A DNA stretch of 64,000 bases from Pseudomonas syringae. Its GTDB lineage: Bacteria; Pseudomonadota; Gammaproteobacteria; Pseudomonadales; Pseudomonadaceae. This document shows, piece after piece, positions 33,801 to 41,852 of the stretch. Where the stretch lies: positions 54,141 to 118,140 of the forward strand of contig NZ_WKCB01000008.1 of assembly GCF_021606685.1 (NCBI RefSeq), read 5' to 3'. The notes below the pieces were generated by a model. That model made no database searches. It was not told the origin of the DNA and was given only the letters and a program-made list of their open reading frames with translations. Positions within the stretch are counted from its first letter, which is position 1; each line of letters starts with the position of its first letter. Made by a program: the position numbers and the translations under genes.

Positions 33801-36610
33801 ACCTGGCGCGGGGCGTCCTTGGCGACGTACGACAGCGAGTCCTGACTTTTCACACCCACAAGGTAAGGCGCGGACGACACCAGCAGCGCGCTTTGCGCCG
33901 CCACGTTACGGCCACCTTCAGCCTCGAACACCTGGGTCATCACCTGCAGGCGATAGGTGCTGCTGGCGAAACGTTGAAGGTTGAGGTCGAGCACGGCCTG
34001 GCCGTTGTCGTCGACCGTGGTTTCGGCCAGGTCTTCGGTGCTGGCCTCTTCCAGGGAGTCGTTAATGCGGAAGCGGTATTCCGGGTAGCGATCAAACGCT
34101 GCCAGCGTCGGGCTCAGGGACATTTTTGCGCTGACCCGCCGACCGGATGCCGGGGCGCCGAACAGGTGCATGGCGGTGACTTTGGCCACCACCTGGTCCG
34201 GTGGAATCCAGCCCTGCACGGGCGTGTCGTGCAGGCTCAGGCTAACCTTCATGCGGTCTGGCTCGAAGTCGCGGAACTTGAAGCTCACGCTGCCCAGGTC
34301 GGTGCGGGTTTGCTTCTCGCCGATCAACTGCAGCGTCGCGGTGTAGTCCCCGGCGGGGGCGACGTCGCTGCTGGGGAAATCAAAGGTTTCAAAACCGCTG
34401 GCGGACAGCTTGAGCGGCTGGCGGATTACCTCCAGGCCACGCGGGTCGGTGATTTGCAGTTCCACCGGCAGGCCTTGCAGGGCGCCTTTCCAGTTGCCGC
34501 TGCGCACGATCATGCCCAGGTGCGCGGTTTCGCCCGGTCGGTACAGGCCACGGTCGGTAAACAGGTAGGCGCTGAGGCGATCAATCGCACCGTCTTCCTC
34601 CAAACCGCCTACATCAAAACGCGACAAATCCAACTGCTGGGACTGGCGAGCAATCGGCAGGAACGACTGGTCATTGCCACGGCTCACCACATACATCAGC
34701 GGCGTTTTCTCACGGCGCAGTTCATCGAGCTTGGCGAAATGCGCATGGCCTTCGGCGTCGGTGTGGCCGCTGCTGACCGGCAAACCATTGCGCCCGATGA
34801 TGTCGACTTGCGCGTCGGCGACTGGCGAGCCATTGCCGATGGACTGCACATACACATCATGGCTGCCATCGCTGGAGCGCTTGGCGATGATGCCCAGATC
34901 CGTCACTACGATAAAACGCAGGTCGCTGGTGCTGCTGCGGTCGTACTCGAACGTGCGCGTGGCCGGGTCATCCTGTGGGCTGAGCTTGAGCACAAAAATG
35001 CCGCGACGGCCGCCATTGGCGGTGAGGTAGTGGCTGAGGTCAACGTTGTCGTAGACGGTTTTCGCCGGGTCGTTGGATGACAGCGCAATATCCAGCGACT
35101 GACGCTCGACCATGCGATCAAAGTATTCGTTGCCGAAATTCGGCCGCGCAAAGCTGCCGCTGCTCTGGTCCACCAGGTGCTGCAACTGGTTGGGCAGCAG
35201 GCGCGCAATTTCCACGTGGGCGCCGGGTACGCCACGGGCCATGAAGCCGAGGCGTTTTTCGCCATTGAGGCTCAGCAGGGCGCCGTCAGACAGGAACTGC
35301 AAGGTGCGTGGGTAGGCCGGCATGCTGATCAGCGAGGCTGTAGGGTTTTTTGCCAGGTAGCCGCCGATGGCTTCCAGGTTGGCGGGCACGCGTACATACA
35401 GTGCGCGGCCTGCTGGTGCTTTGAATTTAAACGCGTGCAGGGTATTGAGCGGCTCGACGCTGGGCACGTGGGTGAGCGTGACCTTGGTGCTGCGGGCCAG
35501 CAGGGCATCGTCGATATCGTTGCTGCTGTAGGGCCGAGTGTCGTCCTCGGCTTTTTCCGGCAACAGCCAGGCCTGGACCTTACCGGCAATGGTGTCGTCG
35601 GCTACAGCGCTGGAGCTGCTGAACATCAGCACCGGCTCCGGCTCACCGCGCTCGTTATCCACAAAGCTGACTTGGGCGCCGGTGAAGGTCAGGCGATAGC
35701 GGCCGGGCACCGTGACTTCCGCCACCAGCGGCGCAGTGCTGGGGTTGCCGCCGTCGCGGGCCTTGATGCCTTCATCGAGCTTGGCGCTGACCGGTGTGCT
35801 TTCCAGCGGGGTGGCCAGGGCGGCAGAGCGTACGTAGGCGTTGAGCTTGGTGTCGTCGAAGGTGATTTCCGGGCGGTTGGGCAACTGGGCATCGCGGTAG
35901 GCCAGGCCTTTGCCGAGGGTTACCGAGACACGCTTGCGTAGGCTGTCTTCATCCACAGGGTGGGAAAACCGGAATGTGGCTACCAACTGTTTCAGCGTCG
36001 GGTTGGACGGGTCTTGGTACAGCTCGTTTTGCGCCAGGCTGGCGCGGAACGGCTGGGTGGAAAATTGAGTGGTGTATTGGTCCAGCAGTACGCCGTCGGC
36101 CAGCAGGTTTTTCTTGGCCAGGTCGAGGCTGTAGTGGGCGTCTACCGGCCAGTCTTTTTCCGGCACGAACAGCAAGGTGCGGTCATCGGACCAGCGCCAG
36201 GTGCCTGCCACCTCTGGTTTGAGGGTGATGCCTTGAGTTACCGGCTTGCCGATGGCCGCCAGCGGAGCCACGGACTCGGCAAAGCGTACCTGCAAGTTAT
36301 CCACAACCGGCGGCTGCTGGGTGTAGTTGGTCAGGTTAGGCTTGTGCAGCGAATAGCTCGCGGTGTGCGGTTGCGGCAGGTTGGAATACCAGTGCCAGCC
36401 GTAAAAACCGGCGGCGGCCAGCAGCACCAGTCCCAGTACGCCGGCACCGGTGTGGCGCGGGTAAGCACGCGCCTTGTGGCCCAGATTCGCTAGGCCACGG
36501 CCGATGGCTCGCAGCCAGAATGGCGGATGCCATTGGCCAAAAATGGCCCTCACCACCGTCACAAACGCGCCGACAAGACGGCGGCTGATCGCTTTGAACG
36601 AATCGAACAT
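30806..36610 (-). CDS. Bacterial alpha-2-macroglobulin with thioester (MG1/YfhM family)
   Basis: A very large periplasmic protease-trapping protein, 1934 residues, longer than E. coli YfhM (about 1650). It lacks a lipobox; instead an N-terminal cytoplasmic tail of about 50 residues precedes one membrane helix (about 54-72, GAGVLGLVLLAAAGFYGWHW). MG domains follow, including the RGLYRPGETAHLGMIVR segment. The thioester motif is CTEQ with Cys1460, in GYACTEQLVSKAMP, followed by the alpha/alpha toroid and a C-terminal receptor-binding-like domain with an acidic Ser/Glu insert (about 1820-1855). The downstream pbpC overlaps by 20 bases. Confidence 0.94.
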   Translation of the reverse strand: MFDSFKAISRRLVGAFVTVVRAIFGQWHPPFWLRAIGRGLANLGHKARAYPRHTGAGVLGLVLLAAAGFYGWHWYSNLPQPHTASYSLHKPNLTNYTQQPPVVDNLQVRFAESVAPLAAIGKPVTQGITLKPEVAGTWRWSDDRTLLFVPEKDWPVDAHYSLDLAKKNLLADGVLLDQYTTQFSTQPFRASLAQNELYQDPSNPTLKQLVATFRFSHPVDEDSLRKRVSVTLGKGLAYRDAQLPNRPEITFDDTKLNAYVRSAALATPLESTPVSAKLDEGIKARDGGNPSTAPLVAEVTVPGRYRLTFTGAQVSFVDNERGEPEPVLMFSSSSAVADDTIAGKVQAWLLPEKAEDDTRPYSSNDIDDALLARSTKVTLTHVPSVEPLNTLHAFKFKAPAGRALYVRVPANLEAIGGYLAKNPTASLISMPAYPRTLQFLSDGALLSLNGEKRLGFMARGVPGAHVEIARLLPNQLQHLVDQSSGSFARPNFGNEYFDRMVERQSLDIALSSNDPAKTVYDNVDLSHYLTANGGRRGIFVLKLSPQDDPATRTFEYDRSSTSDLRFIVVTDLGIIAKRSSDGSHDVYVQSIGNGSPVADAQVDIIGRNGLPVSSGHTDAEGHAHFAKLDELRREKTPLMYVVSRGNDQSFLPIARQSQQLDLSRFDVGGLEEDGAIDRLSAYLFTDRGLYRPGETAHLGMIVRSGNWKGALQGLPVELQITDPRGLEVIRQPLKLSASGFETFDFPSSDVAPAGDYTATLQLIGEKQTRTDLGSVSFKFRDFEPDRMKVSLSLHDTPVQGWIPPDQVVAKVTAMHLFGAPASGRRVSAKMSLSPTLAAFDRYPEYRFRINDSLEEASTEDLAETTVDDNGQAVLDLNLQRFASSTYRLQVMTQVFEAEGGRNVAAQSALLVSSAPYLVGVKSQDSLSYVAKDAPRQVHWLAVAPDLTPLAVDGLTSEVVEHRYVSVLVKQSNGTYKYESRIKNISQPASPLVMTKEGARQALNTATPGDFTLQLKDANGNLLNQIDYSVAGRGNTSRSLERNAELQLRLDKRSYATGDEIAISIRAPYTGAGLITIERDKVYTQQWFKADSTNSVQHIRVPAGLEGNAYVNVQFVRDMGSAEVYMSPLSYGVVPFSINLDARRMALKVEGPAKIEPGQTLDIKVNADRPGRAVVYAVDEGILQVARYQTPDPLGFFFQKRALEVGTSQILDLILPEFSRLLSGAAPGGDTEGALANHLNPFKRKHQPPVAWWSGLVDLPAGETVLHYQVPDNFNGKLHLFAVAVDSDSVGVSEANTDVRGPIVITPNVPAFVAPGDVFNVSAGVFSNLDAATDVKFEVQTSAGLVVQGDKGSTLSLQPRKEGTAEFKVKVGETLGSADLRFVAVLPDGKRIQVAETTSVRPLSEHRVALSLGRFDSASKELKPTRELFTQLRDVQLGVAASPLVWANGLKHYLDDYGYACTEQLVSKAMPALIWGGNATEAEHAFTSVVRMLRQRQNQAGGFGLWAANPDVAPYASLYATDFLIEAKERGLPVPEDLLVRANAYLTDLANGPSEGLSELRNRAYASYLLSRQGILVSGALSDIRERYESYFKDTWQNDIGAAYLAASYKLLKQDRQADTLFRKVPWRSLVDKWDSDGLYYDPLVHDAEHLHLLARHFPELLDDVPVALLDKLGKRLNEQRYNSLSAALLLRALDNYGQRTQSDMTLKATAWLGDKQQQLLEMAGQPPRAAVPGATQKLVLEKSDGPAAFYMLSEAGFDKGAKLKPINNGLEIIHEYLDLKGEPVSKVVVGDEFLVRLRLRATDREQVQQVAVVDLLPGGVEPVYNLPPEPEAASSEESEGEESEYVEASDEEADTWQAPIGETELSTWQPDYVDVRDDRVVLYGTALRDVGTFVYRVRATNAGTFNTPPAYAQGMYETTLQGRGKVGELEITKP

Positions 36611-36664
36611 GGTGAGCTTCCCTGGCTAAGTGCGGCGTATCTTACAGCGTCTTTGATACAAAAG

Positions 36665-36755
36665 ATGTGGGAGGGGGCTTGCTCCCGATGGCGGTGTGTC
36701 AGCCAGTACCTAGGTGACTGGCAGACCGCCATCGGGGGCAAGCCCCCTCCCACAT
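36665..36755. repeat. REP doublet (REPIN-like), copy 2
   Basis: Inverted pair with arms GTGGGAGGGGGCTTGC... and ...GGGGGCAAGCCCCCTCCCAC, same type as 25294-25385. Inner parts GATGGCGGT / ACCGCCATC also pair. It fills the gap between the macroglobulin start and the end of the ynb-like operon. Confidence 0.88.
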
Positions 36756-36789
36756 TTTGATCTTCACTTGGGGTGAGGGAGCGGTGGTG

Positions 36790-37731
36790 TCAGGTCCACC
36801 AGTAGCGCACGAGGTGGAAGAAGATCGGCGCGGCAAAACACACCGAATCCAGCCGGTCCAGCATGCCGCCGTGCCCTTCGATCATATGGCCCCAATCCTT
36901 CACGCCCCGGTCGCGCTTGATCGCCGACATCACGATGCCGCCGGCAAACCCCAGCAGGTTGATCAGCAGGGCGATCAGGAATGACTGCCACGGGTTGAAC
37001 GGCGTGGTCCACCACAGCGCTGCGCCGATCAGGGACGACAGCAGGATCCCGCCGACAAAGCCTTCCACGGTTTTGGACGGCGACAGATTGGGCGCGATCT
37101 TGTGTTTGCCGAACAGCTTGCCGCACACGTACTGCAACACGTCCGAGAGTTGCACCACGATCACCAGATAGGCGATCAGCAGCAGATTGCGGCCTTCGTA
37201 GCCCGGGATGTCGAGGGTCAGCAGCGCGGGCACGAACGACACGCAGAACACCGCGATCATCAGGCCCCATTGAACCTTGGAGGCGCGCTCCAGGAAGTGT
37301 GTGGTGTCGCCGCCCAGCGAAGCGAGGATCGGCAGCAGCAGGAACACGTACACCGGGATGAAGATCGAAAACAACCCGTACCAGTCCGCGTAAATCAGCA
37401 GGTATTGCAGGGGCAACGCCAGGTAGAACGCGGCCACCAGGGCCGGGTAGTCGCTGCGGCGGGTGGGGGTGAGGGTAAGGAATTCACGCAGGGCGTAGAA
37501 CGACACGGCGTAGAACAACAGGATCACCGCGCCGGTGCCGAGCCAGAAGGCGACGCCGATCACTACCACCATCACCCACCAGGCGTTGATGCGCGCGTTG
37601 AGGTTGTCGATCACCGCATTCGGCGTGCCACGCGTGCGCAGCTTGAGGATCAGGCCGATCAGCGAGGCCAGCACCAGGATCGCGCCGATCCCGCCGAACA
37701 ACATCAGGGTTTGGCTGGCCATGTCAGACAT
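36790..37731 (-). CDS. ynbB: CdsA-like phosphatidate cytidylyltransferase (YnbB-type)
   Basis: Expected to activate phosphatidic acid to CDP-diacylglycerol. 313 residues from ATG 37731 (MSDMASQTLMLFGG), with about eight hydrophobic segments. The CDS signature near the C terminus is intact: SAIKRDRGVKDWGHMIEGHGG then LDRLDS. It is the last gene of a six-gene leftward operon with an acyltransferase and a CDP-alcohol phosphotransferase, so it is a second, dedicated CdsA rather than the housekeeping copy. It overlaps the acyltransferase stop by 8 bases. A longer frame from 37794 overlaps further and is unlikely. Confidence 0.9.
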   Translation of the reverse strand: MSDMASQTLMLFGGIGAILVLASLIGLILKLRTRGTPNAVIDNLNARINAWWVMVVVIGVAFWLGTGAVILLFYAVSFYALREFLTLTPTRRSDYPALVAAFYLALPLQYLLIYADWYGLFSIFIPVYVFLLLPILASLGGDTTHFLERASKVQWGLMIAVFCVSFVPALLTLDIPGYEGRNLLLIAYLVIVVQLSDVLQYVCGKLFGKHKIAPNLSPSKTVEGFVGGILLSSLIGAALWWTTPFNPWQSFLIALLINLLGFAGGIVMSAIKRDRGVKDWGHMIEGHGGMLDRLDSVCFAAPIFFHLVRYWWT

Positions 37732-38344
37732 GCTCCGGGGCAAGGGCGAGCAGGGCGTCGCGGGTGCGGGCGAGGAAGGCGGCTTTGTCTTCACCGTCTT
37801 CCAATTGCAGCGGCGCGCCGAAGCTGGTGGTGCACAGCAACGGCAGCGGCAGTACGCGGCCCTTGGGCATGACCCGGTTGAGGTTGGCGATCCACACCGG
37901 GATCAATTCAGCCTGTGGGTAACTTTTTGCCAGGTGATACAGGCCGCTTTTGAACGGTAGCAGGCCGTCTTCCAGGTTGCGTGTACCTTCGGGAAAAATG
38001 ATCAGTGAATCGCCACCTTCGAGTGCTGCAAGCATGGGCTGCAAGGGGTTATCCACAGGCTCTTTGCGTTCGCGGTCGATCAGCACACCGTTGAACACGC
38101 GGTTGATGATGTAGCGGCGCAAGGCGCTTTTGTTCCAGTAATCGCTGCCGGCCACCGGGCGTGTGAATTTGCGCAACTGCTGCGGCAACGAAGCCCAGAG
38201 CAGCACGAAGTCGCCGTGGCTGCTGTGGTTGGCGAAGTAGATGCGTTGCACCGGCACGGGCGCGCACCCCAGCCACAGGCTGCGGGCGCCGGTGACGGTG
38301 CGGGCCATGGAGGTAATCAACGTGGCAACCACGGGTTCGAACAT
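37724..38344 (-). CDS. PlsC-family lysophospholipid acyltransferase
   Basis: 206 residues, acyltransferase fold. Catalytic H-x4-D is NHSSHGD (about residues 38-44); the glycerophosphate-binding motif is FPEGTRN (about 117-123). Likely makes or remodels the phosphatidate used by the adjacent CdsA-like enzyme. It is 9 bases after a small membrane protein gene and overlaps the CdsA gene by 8 bases. Confidence 0.92.
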   Translation of the reverse strand: MFEPVVATLITSMARTVTGARSLWLGCAPVPVQRIYFANHSSHGDFVLLWASLPQQLRKFTRPVAGSDYWNKSALRRYIINRVFNGVLIDRERKEPVDNPLQPMLAALEGGDSLIIFPEGTRNLEDGLLPFKSGLYHLAKSYPQAELIPVWIANLNRVMPKGRVLPLPLLCTTSFGAPLQLEDGEDKAAFLARTRDALLALAPEHV

Positions 38345-38353
38345 GGGGATTCC

Positions 38354-38797
38354 TTATCCGGCGAAAGGCAGCCAAGGGCTGGCGAGGATCACGCCCAGGG
38401 TCAGCAGCGCTTGCGCACCGAGCAACCAGGCTTGTTTGCGCAGCAGTTTGAGCGCACCGCGACGGCGCTCGGCCCAGGGCCGACCCGCGCGTTTCGGCGA
38501 TTGCAGGCCAAGAGTTTGCAGGGCCTGGTCGAGGTCGGCGGTACGGTCGAGGTCGCGAGCCAGCAGGGCGAACAGGTCGGCATCAAAGGCCACACGCAGT
38601 GCCCAGTACTTTTGCAGCAGCCCGAGGATAATCATCCACAGGCTGAGCAGCAGGCAGACCGGCGCGATACTGGCCATCAGCAGCTGAGCCAGGCCAAATA
38701 ACACGCCGAGCAGGGTCAGGCCTGTGGATAACTGATCCAGCGAACGGCCACGACGCAGCAGGCTGGCGACAATCTGGAGTTCCATATCAGCGGGCAT
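38354..38797 (-). CDS. Small membrane protein of the ynb-like operon, function unknown
   Basis: 147 residues from ATG 38797 (MPADMELQIVASLLRRG); ATG 38785 is an alternative giving MELQIV. Two or three hydrophobic segments (about 22-62, DQLSTGLTLLGVLFGL to MIILGLLQKYW) are followed by an amphipathic, basic region and a last hydrophobic helix (about 122-142). I do not recognise a domain. It overlaps ynbD by 11 bases and the acyltransferase follows 9 bases later, so it is likely a subunit or helper of that lipid pathway. Confidence 0.8.
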   Translation of the reverse strand: MPADMELQIVASLLRRGRSLDQLSTGLTLLGVLFGLAQLLMASIAPVCLLLSLWMIILGLLQKYWALRVAFDADLFALLARDLDRTADLDQALQTLGLQSPKRAGRPWAERRRGALKLLRKQAWLLGAQALLTLGVILASPWLPFAG

Positions 38798-40085
38798 GGG
38801 CTAAGCCCTCCAATGCTTCACGGTGTGCGGGGTGCAGGACCACATCGGCCCGCGCTGTACGAATAATAGTCAGCGCTTGATCAAGTGTTGTGGCCCGCCC
38901 GGTCTGTAGCAGCCACGCGGCGACGGCGGTGGCGCTGCGCGAGTAACCCAGGGCGCAGCACACCAGCAGCGGGCCGCTGGCGCGCAGGCGCTCGATGGCC
39001 TCGGCGGCTTGCAGGCATTCGGCGGGCGTAGGCGCAATCAGGTCCAGCACGGGCACACACTGATAGGCCCGGCCCTGTGGATTAATCGGCAGCTCGGCGC
39101 ACAGATCGACGATGGCCTTGTAAGAGCTTTGCTCTTTCGAGGTGGGGATCCTGCCCAGCCAAACGTTATCCACAATCAGGTCGGGCTGTGGATGCTTACG
39201 TGTCCACAGCCTTGAGTTTACCCACGCAGCGGCCAGGTAGGGCGCATATAACCAGCGCGCGGCGGGCGTGAGTCGGCCATCGTTACGCTTCTGAAAGCCT
39301 GTTGCGCCCACTGCGTAGTAATTCGCCATGATCAGGCTCAGGGATGCGGCCGGCCACAGCAGCCACAGCCATGCGCCGCCAAGCCAACATGCGGGAACCG
39401 CCAGGGCCAACGCGCCGAGGCCGTAGCGCAGGCCCAGCCGCCTGCGCTGGCGATCCTGCGTGAGCAGGGCATTGAGCAGCGGGTTCGGATGTTCCAGCGG
39501 CCACAGCCATACGCATACCCAGCCGGCGAGGGCGCCTGTGGGTAAGTCGATAAAGTGATGTTGATAAGTGGTCAGCACTGAAATACCGATCAATCCGAAC
39601 CAGCCATGCACCACCCAACGCCACACGCCTTGGCTATGACGTTGGTACATGACCCACAGGATCACCAGCAACGCGATGTGCATCGACGGTGCCTGGTTGA
39701 AGGGTTTGTCGAACCCCGCCAGCACGGCAAACAGCCAGCCGAACACGCCATCCAGCTCCGGCCGTTCGAAGGTGAAGCGCAGCGGCCAGAGCAGGAAGCA
39801 GCTCACGGCGATCACCTGGGCACTCAGCAGGCGCAGCGCATGTTGCTTGAGTTCATGACGACTGTTGGGGAGCAGCAGGGAAAAGCCGTAGAGCAGGTCG
39901 ATGGACCAGTAGGGCACGATGGTCCAGGCCCAGAACGGCATATGGGTTTCCCAGCCGAACACCAGGGTGCCGACGTCGCTGCGCTGGCTGGTGACCCAGG
40001 TGGCGAAGCCGTAGGTGCTGAAAAACAGCGGCGCCAACAGCAGCAGCCACAGAACTGCGGGTTTGAGTAGACCGGGTTCGCGCAT
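38787..40085 (-). CDS. ynbD: Fused PAP2-type membrane phosphatase and dual-specificity phosphatase (YnbD-like)
   Basis: 432 residues from ATG 40085 (MREPGLLKPAVLWLL). The N-terminal half is polytopic with PAP2-like signatures: PFNQAPSMHIALLV and TTYQHHFIDLPTGALAG. After about residue 320 there is a cysteine-dependent phosphatase domain with P-loop CALGYSRSA (C-x5-R intact); the residue before the Cys is another Cys, not the usual His. This could dephosphorylate a phosphatidyl-polyol-phosphate made by the neighbouring enzymes. It starts 2 bases after the ynbC stop. Confidence 0.88.
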   Translation of the reverse strand: MREPGLLKPAVLWLLLLAPLFFSTYGFATWVTSQRSDVGTLVFGWETHMPFWAWTIVPYWSIDLLYGFSLLLPNSRHELKQHALRLLSAQVIAVSCFLLWPLRFTFERPELDGVFGWLFAVLAGFDKPFNQAPSMHIALLVILWVMYQRHSQGVWRWVVHGWFGLIGISVLTTYQHHFIDLPTGALAGWVCVWLWPLEHPNPLLNALLTQDRQRRRLGLRYGLGALALAVPACWLGGAWLWLLWPAASLSLIMANYYAVGATGFQKRNDGRLTPAARWLYAPYLAAAWVNSRLWTRKHPQPDLIVDNVWLGRIPTSKEQSSYKAIVDLCAELPINPQGRAYQCVPVLDLIAPTPAECLQAAEAIERLRASGPLLVCCALGYSRSATAVAAWLLQTGRATTLDQALTIIRTARADVVLHPAHREALEGLAHAR

Positions 40086-40087
40086 GC

Positions 40088-41842
40088 TCAGATCTTCTGC
40101 GCCAGGGACACGGTAAAGATGCCCCATTCATCCACACGCTGGGTGATCTTGCGGAAACCGGCGGCCTCCACCAGCTGGTCCATTTCTGCCTGGCTGCGAC
40201 GGCGCATCACCCAGGCCTGGCCCTGGCGGTGGCTGGTCAATGCACGGGCGATAAGCTCCAGCTGCGGGTGCCACGGTTGGCCGGTGTAGACCAGGTAACC
40301 ACCTGGCTCCACGGCCTCGGCCAGGCCGGCCAGCGAACCGCCGACCATGCCGTTGTCGGCAAACAACTCGTACAGCCCGGACACCACGGCCAACGTCGGC
40401 TTAGGGTCGAGTGCCGCCAAATCCAAGCGGTCGAACGCATCGCCTTTGACGAACTGCGCGATATCCCCCAGGCCTTTCTCGCGGATCAGCGCTCCGCCGT
40501 CGCGCACGTTGATGTCGCTGTAGTCACGCAGCAGGATCGATTCCGGCAGCGGCGACACGCCCTGCAAGGCTTCGAGAATGTAACGGCCATGGCCGGCGGC
40601 GATGTCGACGATGCGCACTTCCCGACCTTGAGTGCGCAATGAGGCCATGGCCAGGCGCAGCAGCTCTTCGACGTTCAGTTTGCGCTGGCGAATGCCGCGC
40701 CAGCCGATGGAGTTGAGGTAGTTGGTGTCGATCATCCGCCCCAGCCCGCCCTTGCCGGTGGGTTTGTTGCGGTACACGTAGTCGAGGGTGCTGCCGGAAT
40801 CGAAACCGGTGTCGAAGCCCAGTTTCACCCCGTCCGACAGATTCTTGCCCAGGCCCATGCTGGCGCGGGTCAGCCGCCAGTACAGGTCACGCAGGGAATT
40901 ACGTGGCAGCGGCGCAGCGAGGGCTTCGGACTCGGCGCAGGTCGCGCCAATTTTGTCGGCATCCAGCAGGCTGGCGCGGTCCAGCGGGTGCGCGAAGTTC
41001 TGCAGGATAAAGCGCCTCGCGCTGCTGACGGCCACTGCGCGGTCGCGTTCGCCCAGGGTGTCGTGGAAGAAGCCGGGCAGGATGTGCAGCTCTTTTTTCA
41101 GGCTGCCGAGGCGCTCGAAAAATTGCTGCTGGGGTTTGCGATGCACCACAAAGTCGGAGCCGGAAACCAGCAGCTGAGTCGGCACCTGAATCGCTTGGGC
41201 ATCGGCTACAACGCGGTCGGCGGCTTCGTACAGGCCCAGCAGCACATTCACCGAGATTGCTTTAGTGATCAGCGGGTCGCTGTCGTAGGACGCTACGCGC
41301 TCCGGGTCATGGCTGAGGAATTTGGCCTTGACGTAACTGTTGACGAAAAAATTGCCGCGAAACCGGCGCATCAACGCCAGGCCAGGGCGGGCGAACGGCA
41401 CGTAGAGCTTGACCTTGAATGCCGGGGAGGCCAGCACCAGCGCGCGGATTTTCGGCGCGTAGTCATGCACCCAGGTGGCTGCGATCACCGCACCGACGCT
41501 TTGCGCGATCACCGCCAAATTTTCCGCCTCGATGCCATAGGTCGCGCCGATATGGTCGCAGAAGGTCTGCACGTCGCGGGCACTGGTGGCGAAGCTCGGG
41601 CTGTCGCCGCGTGCGCCGGGGGATTGGCCATGGCCGCGGGCGTCCCAGGCGAAGAAGTCGAACTGCGGCAGGTTCAGTTCATCGACGAGGTGGGCGATCC
41701 GTCCCGAGTGTTCATGGCCGCGATGGAACAGCACGATGGCCTTGCGTGGCTCGCCCTGCGTTGCAGCACTGGCCGGCCAGTGCCGGTAAAAAAGCTCGAC
41801 GCCATCATGGGTACCAAAGGTGTGCTCTTGCTGTTCGCGCAT
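40088..41842 (-). CDS. ynbC: Fused alpha/beta hydrolase - class I methyltransferase-like protein (YnbC-like)
   Basis: 584 residues. The N-terminal serine-hydrolase domain (about 1-280) has FHRGHEHSGR, DARGHGQSPG and the nucleophile elbow IAQSVGAV, where the first Gly of G-x-S-x-G is Ala. The C-terminal part (about 380-584) contains the AdoMet-binding-like RIVDIAAGHGRYILEAL and VVSGLYELFADN. It resembles lysophospholipase-like YnbC of E. coli, whose function is unknown. It is the second gene of the operon, 10 bases after ynbA. Confidence 0.86.
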   Translation of the reverse strand: MREQQEHTFGTHDGVELFYRHWPASAATQGEPRKAIVLFHRGHEHSGRIAHLVDELNLPQFDFFAWDARGHGQSPGARGDSPSFATSARDVQTFCDHIGATYGIEAENLAVIAQSVGAVIAATWVHDYAPKIRALVLASPAFKVKLYVPFARPGLALMRRFRGNFFVNSYVKAKFLSHDPERVASYDSDPLITKAISVNVLLGLYEAADRVVADAQAIQVPTQLLVSGSDFVVHRKPQQQFFERLGSLKKELHILPGFFHDTLGERDRAVAVSSARRFILQNFAHPLDRASLLDADKIGATCAESEALAAPLPRNSLRDLYWRLTRASMGLGKNLSDGVKLGFDTGFDSGSTLDYVYRNKPTGKGGLGRMIDTNYLNSIGWRGIRQRKLNVEELLRLAMASLRTQGREVRIVDIAAGHGRYILEALQGVSPLPESILLRDYSDINVRDGGALIREKGLGDIAQFVKGDAFDRLDLAALDPKPTLAVVSGLYELFADNGMVGGSLAGLAEAVEPGGYLVYTGQPWHPQLELIARALTSHRQGQAWVMRRRSQAEMDQLVEAAGFRKITQRVDEWGIFTVSLAQKI

Positions 41843-41852
41843 CGCAAAATCC

